A program made the translations under genes and the position numbers. Under the pieces are notes generated by a model. The model saw nothing but the letters and a program-made list of their open reading frames with translations. It ran no database searches and had not been told where the DNA came from. Below, piece after piece: positions 61,696 through 64,000 of a DNA stretch of 64,000 nucleotides (the stretch's first letter is position 1; each line of letters starts with the position of its first letter). The stretch spans positions 2,452,928-2,516,927 of the forward strand of contig JAHBXH010000001.1 in assembly GCA_019636555.1 (NCBI GenBank), in the 5' to 3' direction. The DNA comes from Phycisphaeraceae bacterium. Its GTDB lineage: Bacteria; Planctomycetota; Phycisphaerae; Phycisphaerales; UBA1924.

Positions 61696-62934
61696 ATGCC
61701 CATCGAGTTCCATCAGCGCGTACTTCCCAGCGGCCTGACCATCGTGGCCGAAGTCGATCCCGCGGCGGTTACGTTTTCAGCCGGTTTTTTCGTCAAGACC
61801 GGCGCACGCGACGAAGACGCGCCGATCATGGGAGTCAGCCACTTCCTCGAACACATGATGTTCAAGGGCACGGAAGATATTTCGTCGGAGCAGCTCAATC
61901 GAGCGTTCGACGAGATCGGCGCAAAGAACAACGCCTACACGACGAGCGAGATGACTTGCTTCTATGCGTCGTCGCTCCCGGAGCACGCTCCAAAGTCGCT
62001 GGAACTACTCGCGCGCATGATGCGTCCGGCTCTTCGTCAAAGCGACTTCGACACCGAGAAATCGGTCATTCTCGAAGAGATCGCGATGTACAAAGACAAT
62101 CCCTTCTGGGTGCTGTTTGAAGCGGTTACCGAAAGCCACTACGCGCCTCACCCCCTGGGGCACCGTGTTTTGGGAACAGCCGAGACGATCACCGAGCTCA
62201 CAAGTGAGCAGATGCGTTCCTACTTCGCTAGGCGCTATTCGGCGGACAACACAACCGTCGCGATGGCGGGCAGAATTGACTTCGACAAGGCATGCGATCA
62301 CATCGGCGAACTCTGCTGCCGCTGGATGCCGACAAAGCCGGCCGCTCGGATCGCTCCGATCACGCGACGCATCGATGCGCCTGTAGAAGTCCGGCTGACC
62401 GATGCGAAAGTCGCCCGGGGTTATCTGCTGTCGATGGCACCCGGGCCGGCCGCCGACGATGAACGCCGTTACGCCGCGGCCATGTTGTCACAGGTCCTGG
62501 GAGCACCGGACAACAGCAGGTTGCACTGGGCGCTTGTGGAGTCCGGGCTCGCGGAGGATGCGCAGTGCGGCTTCGGCGCTCACGACGGCGCAGGTGACTA
62601 CTACATTTTCGCGGCCGGAGAACCGGGTCGCATAGCAGAGATTCAGGCGGTGATTCTGAAAGAGATCGCGGACTTGGCGCAGAGCCTCACCGAAGACGAC
62701 CTCGAGCGTCTCCGGAACAAGGTTCGAACCGCAGCGACCGTCGGAGGCGAGAGACCCAGTGACCGGATGCAGAGGCTCGGGCGCTCTTGGACCGAACTTG
62801 GCCGCTACGAATCGCTGGACGAAGAAGTCGACCGCATGGGGCGTGTTTCGCTGCAAGAGATGCGATCGGTCGCGGATCAGTTTCCGCTCACACCCGCGAC
62901 GATCGGAGTCCTGACGCCCGACTCGGTTTCCTAA
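61696..62934 (+). CDS. M16 family zinc peptidase
   Basis: A 412-residue protein of the pitrilysin/mitochondrial processing peptidase family. The inverted zinc motif HxxEH is HFLEH (49-53), with the third ligand Glu at about 127-128 (SVILEEIAMY). The second half (residues about 215-400) is the usual non-catalytic M16C-type domain. This is the common single-chain bacterial type (YmxG-like). It follows thiE by 38 bp. Its target is unknown. Confidence 0.92.
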   Translation: MPIEFHQRVLPSGLTIVAEVDPAAVTFSAGFFVKTGARDEDAPIMGVSHFLEHMMFKGTEDISSEQLNRAFDEIGAKNNAYTTSEMTCFYASSLPEHAPKSLELLARMMRPALRQSDFDTEKSVILEEIAMYKDNPFWVLFEAVTESHYAPHPLGHRVLGTAETITELTSEQMRSYFARRYSADNTTVAMAGRIDFDKACDHIGELCCRWMPTKPAARIAPITRRIDAPVEVRLTDAKVARGYLLSMAPGPAADDERRYAAAMLSQVLGAPDNSRLHWALVESGLAEDAQCGFGAHDGAGDYYIFAAGEPGRIAEIQAVILKEIADLAQSLTEDDLERLRNKVRTAATVGGERPSDRMQRLGRSWTELGRYESLDEEVDRMGRVSLQEMRSVADQFPLTPATIGVLTPDSVS

Positions 62935-62947
62935 CAGGTATCTCAAC

Positions 62948-64000
62948 TTACGCGGCGGCGCGGTTGGCGGAGATCGACGTGCCGGTTGGGGCCCCGGCCC
63001 GTGCGGCTTTCAGCGCATTGACCGAGTTGACGACGAGTTGTTGAAGGCCAGCGTACGTGTTTTGCGTGCCAGGCTCGTGCGAGGCCACGCCGAAGGAAGC
63101 TGTCACCGAGCCGCCACCCAGTGGCCAGGTCAATGTGGCTTTCATGAAAGAACCCTGGAACTCCTCGGCAGCCCGTTGCGCAGCCTTACCGTTCGTTCCG
63201 TAGAGCACGACGGCGAACAGATCGCCGCCAAGCTTGCATATCACTCCGCCGTGCGCAGAAAAATGCTTTCGCAGCAGAACGATGCATGCATTCACAGTCT
63301 CATCACCGGCCGACGTGCCGATTTTGATCGCCGCGCTTTGCAGGCCATCGAGAGCGACCTGCACCAGGGCGAGTGGTTCATTTGAAGTGCTGGACAATTC
63401 GAATGCCTTCTTGAGCGCCAGATCGAAACCCGCACGCCCCACCGCGCCGGTCAGCGGGTCGAATTGTTTGGAGTCGATCAGCAGGTTTTCGAGCGTCTGT
63501 GAGGAGGAAGCCCCGGTGGACGCCATGTCCATCAGCTGCTGCTCGGCCTGGCGAACGATCGATTCGGTGTCGGCATGGATACCGGTGTCGAGGCGAAGCA
63601 GCGAAGACATGTCCTTCGCGCCATCCGCGATCTTCCGGATGAGAGTCTGCAGTGCATCGGACTTGATGCCGAACCATTGATCCGCCCGCTGATAGAACTT
63701 GCGCAGAGCGGGACCGGGATCGGCATCGGTCAGCGCATCGTGCGCCAGATTCCCCAGCCCGATGAGCCGGACAATCTCGTGATATCCCTGCGGCGCAGCG
63801 GTCGGGCGCTCGTGATATCGCACCGGCATGATGAGTTCATTGGGGAATTTCCAGCGCTGCGCGAGCATCGCGCCGATCTCGGGATGCTGCACCTCGAGCG
63901 CGCCGAGTTCCGCCTTGACGAGTTGACGGTGATCGCCCCCGGCCGCTTCGGTGACTTCCGCGTATCGGAATCCGAGCGCGCGGTGCATCGCGACGACGCC
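62948..64000 (-). CDS. HDOD-type and degenerate GGDEF domain protein (5' end beyond window)
   Basis: At least 350 residues; the reading frame is open through the window edge, so the N-terminus is missing. Residues near the edge (LVKAELGALEVQHPEIGAMLAQRWKFPNELIMPVRYHE) are the C-terminal half of an HDOD (HD-related output) domain. After a helical linker a GGDEF-like domain follows (DSKQFDPLTGAVGRAGFDLALKKAF, ICKLGGDLFAVVLYG); its signature is GGDLF, so Glu and part of the active site are changed and diguanylate cyclase activity is doubtful. A regulatory, sensing role is likely. Confidence 0.85.
   Translation of the reverse strand, partial: GVVAMHRALGFRYAEVTEAAGGDHRQLVKAELGALEVQHPEIGAMLAQRWKFPNELIMPVRYHERPTAAPQGYHEIVRLIGLGNLAHDALTDADPGPALRKFYQRADQWFGIKSDALQTLIRKIADGAKDMSSLLRLDTGIHADTESIVRQAEQQLMDMASTGASSSQTLENLLIDSKQFDPLTGAVGRAGFDLALKKAFELSSTSNEPLALVQVALDGLQSAAIKIGTSAGDETVNACIVLLRKHFSAHGGVICKLGGDLFAVVLYGTNGKAAQRAAEEFQGSFMKATLTWPLGGGSVTASFGVASHEPGTQNTYAGLQQLVVNSVNALKAARAGAPTGTSISANRAAA

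Overview
The window looks like chromosomal DNA from a GC-rich planctomycete, most likely a Phycisphaerae/Phycisphaerales-type bacterium. That placement is an inference from several signs: secreted proteins that end in paired Cys-containing dockerin-like EF-hand repeats; a VPAPG...RRRR (PEP-CTERM-like) sorting tail; type IV pilin-like DUF1559 proteins; short Cys-rich MJ0042-like zinc-ribbon proteins; and a ribosomal protein cluster that lacks rpmD, map and rpsD and whose proteins carry disordered tails. No rRNA, tRNA or CRISPR array was seen.

Region 1 (1-15,100) is an exported-protein and housekeeping-enzyme region. It holds a GNAT acetyltransferase, a translationally coupled VOC protein plus methyltransferase, a DHFR-like reductase, a DUF1801 protein, a class C beta-lactamase-like serine hydrolase, four dockerin-tailed exported proteins, an intact PEP-CTERM-like protein, and two broken genes (an internally deleted PEP-CTERM-like gene and a tail-fibre/S74-domain gene with a one-base frameshift).

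Region 2 (15,100-24,800) is an accessory island. A RAYT transposase is bracketed by two copies of a structured REP-like repeat, with further decayed copies nearby. Three truncated relics of one IS110-family element lie between cargo genes: an RraB-family protein with an unknown partner, a lipoprotein pair of which one is a trypsin-like protease, a TIR-like/EgtD-like fusion protein, a hypothetical protein, and a compact membrane-protein operon with tiny ATGA-coupled proline-rich genes. Much of this DNA is visibly AT-richer than its surroundings.

Region 3 (24,800-31,350) carries fumC (class II fumarase) amid short GGCACTTGGCACT-type repeats, a SnoaL-like protein, two prepilin-like proteins, a secreted protein with a transglutaminase-like fold that has lost catalytic residues, and adk.

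Region 4 (31,450-49,560, all minus strand) is the S10-spc-alpha ribosomal supercluster, read from high to low coordinates: rpsJ, rplC-D-W-B, rpsS, rplV, rpsC, rplP, rpmC, rpsQ, rplN-X-E, rpsN, rpsH, rplF-R, rpsE, rplO, secY, infA, a GT2 glycosyltransferase, rpmJ, rpsM, rpsK, rpoA, rplQ, then pheS and adk. The cluster is cut by terminator-like hairpins and by internal promoters; two of these share a 17-bp identical core. The rplV product carries an N-terminal XRE-like helix-turn-helix extension.

Region 5 (49,600-64,000) is housekeeping: a secreted unknown, ruvB, an L7/L12-C-terminal-like small protein, a coiled-coil zinc-ribbon protein, cdsA-uppS (overlapping), purA, a zinc-ribbon peptide, an FHA protein, hemW, an RluA-type pseudouridine synthase, a degenerate 6-phosphogluconolactonase-like protein, a ThiD2-ThiE fusion, an M16 peptidase, and an HDOD/degenerate-GGDEF protein that runs off the right end.

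The strongest candidates for something undescribed are the TIR-like/EgtD-like fusion (19,788-21,365), the overlapping mini-operon (23,439-24,601), the XRE-uL22 fusion, and the conserved structured non-coding left end of the IS110 relics.
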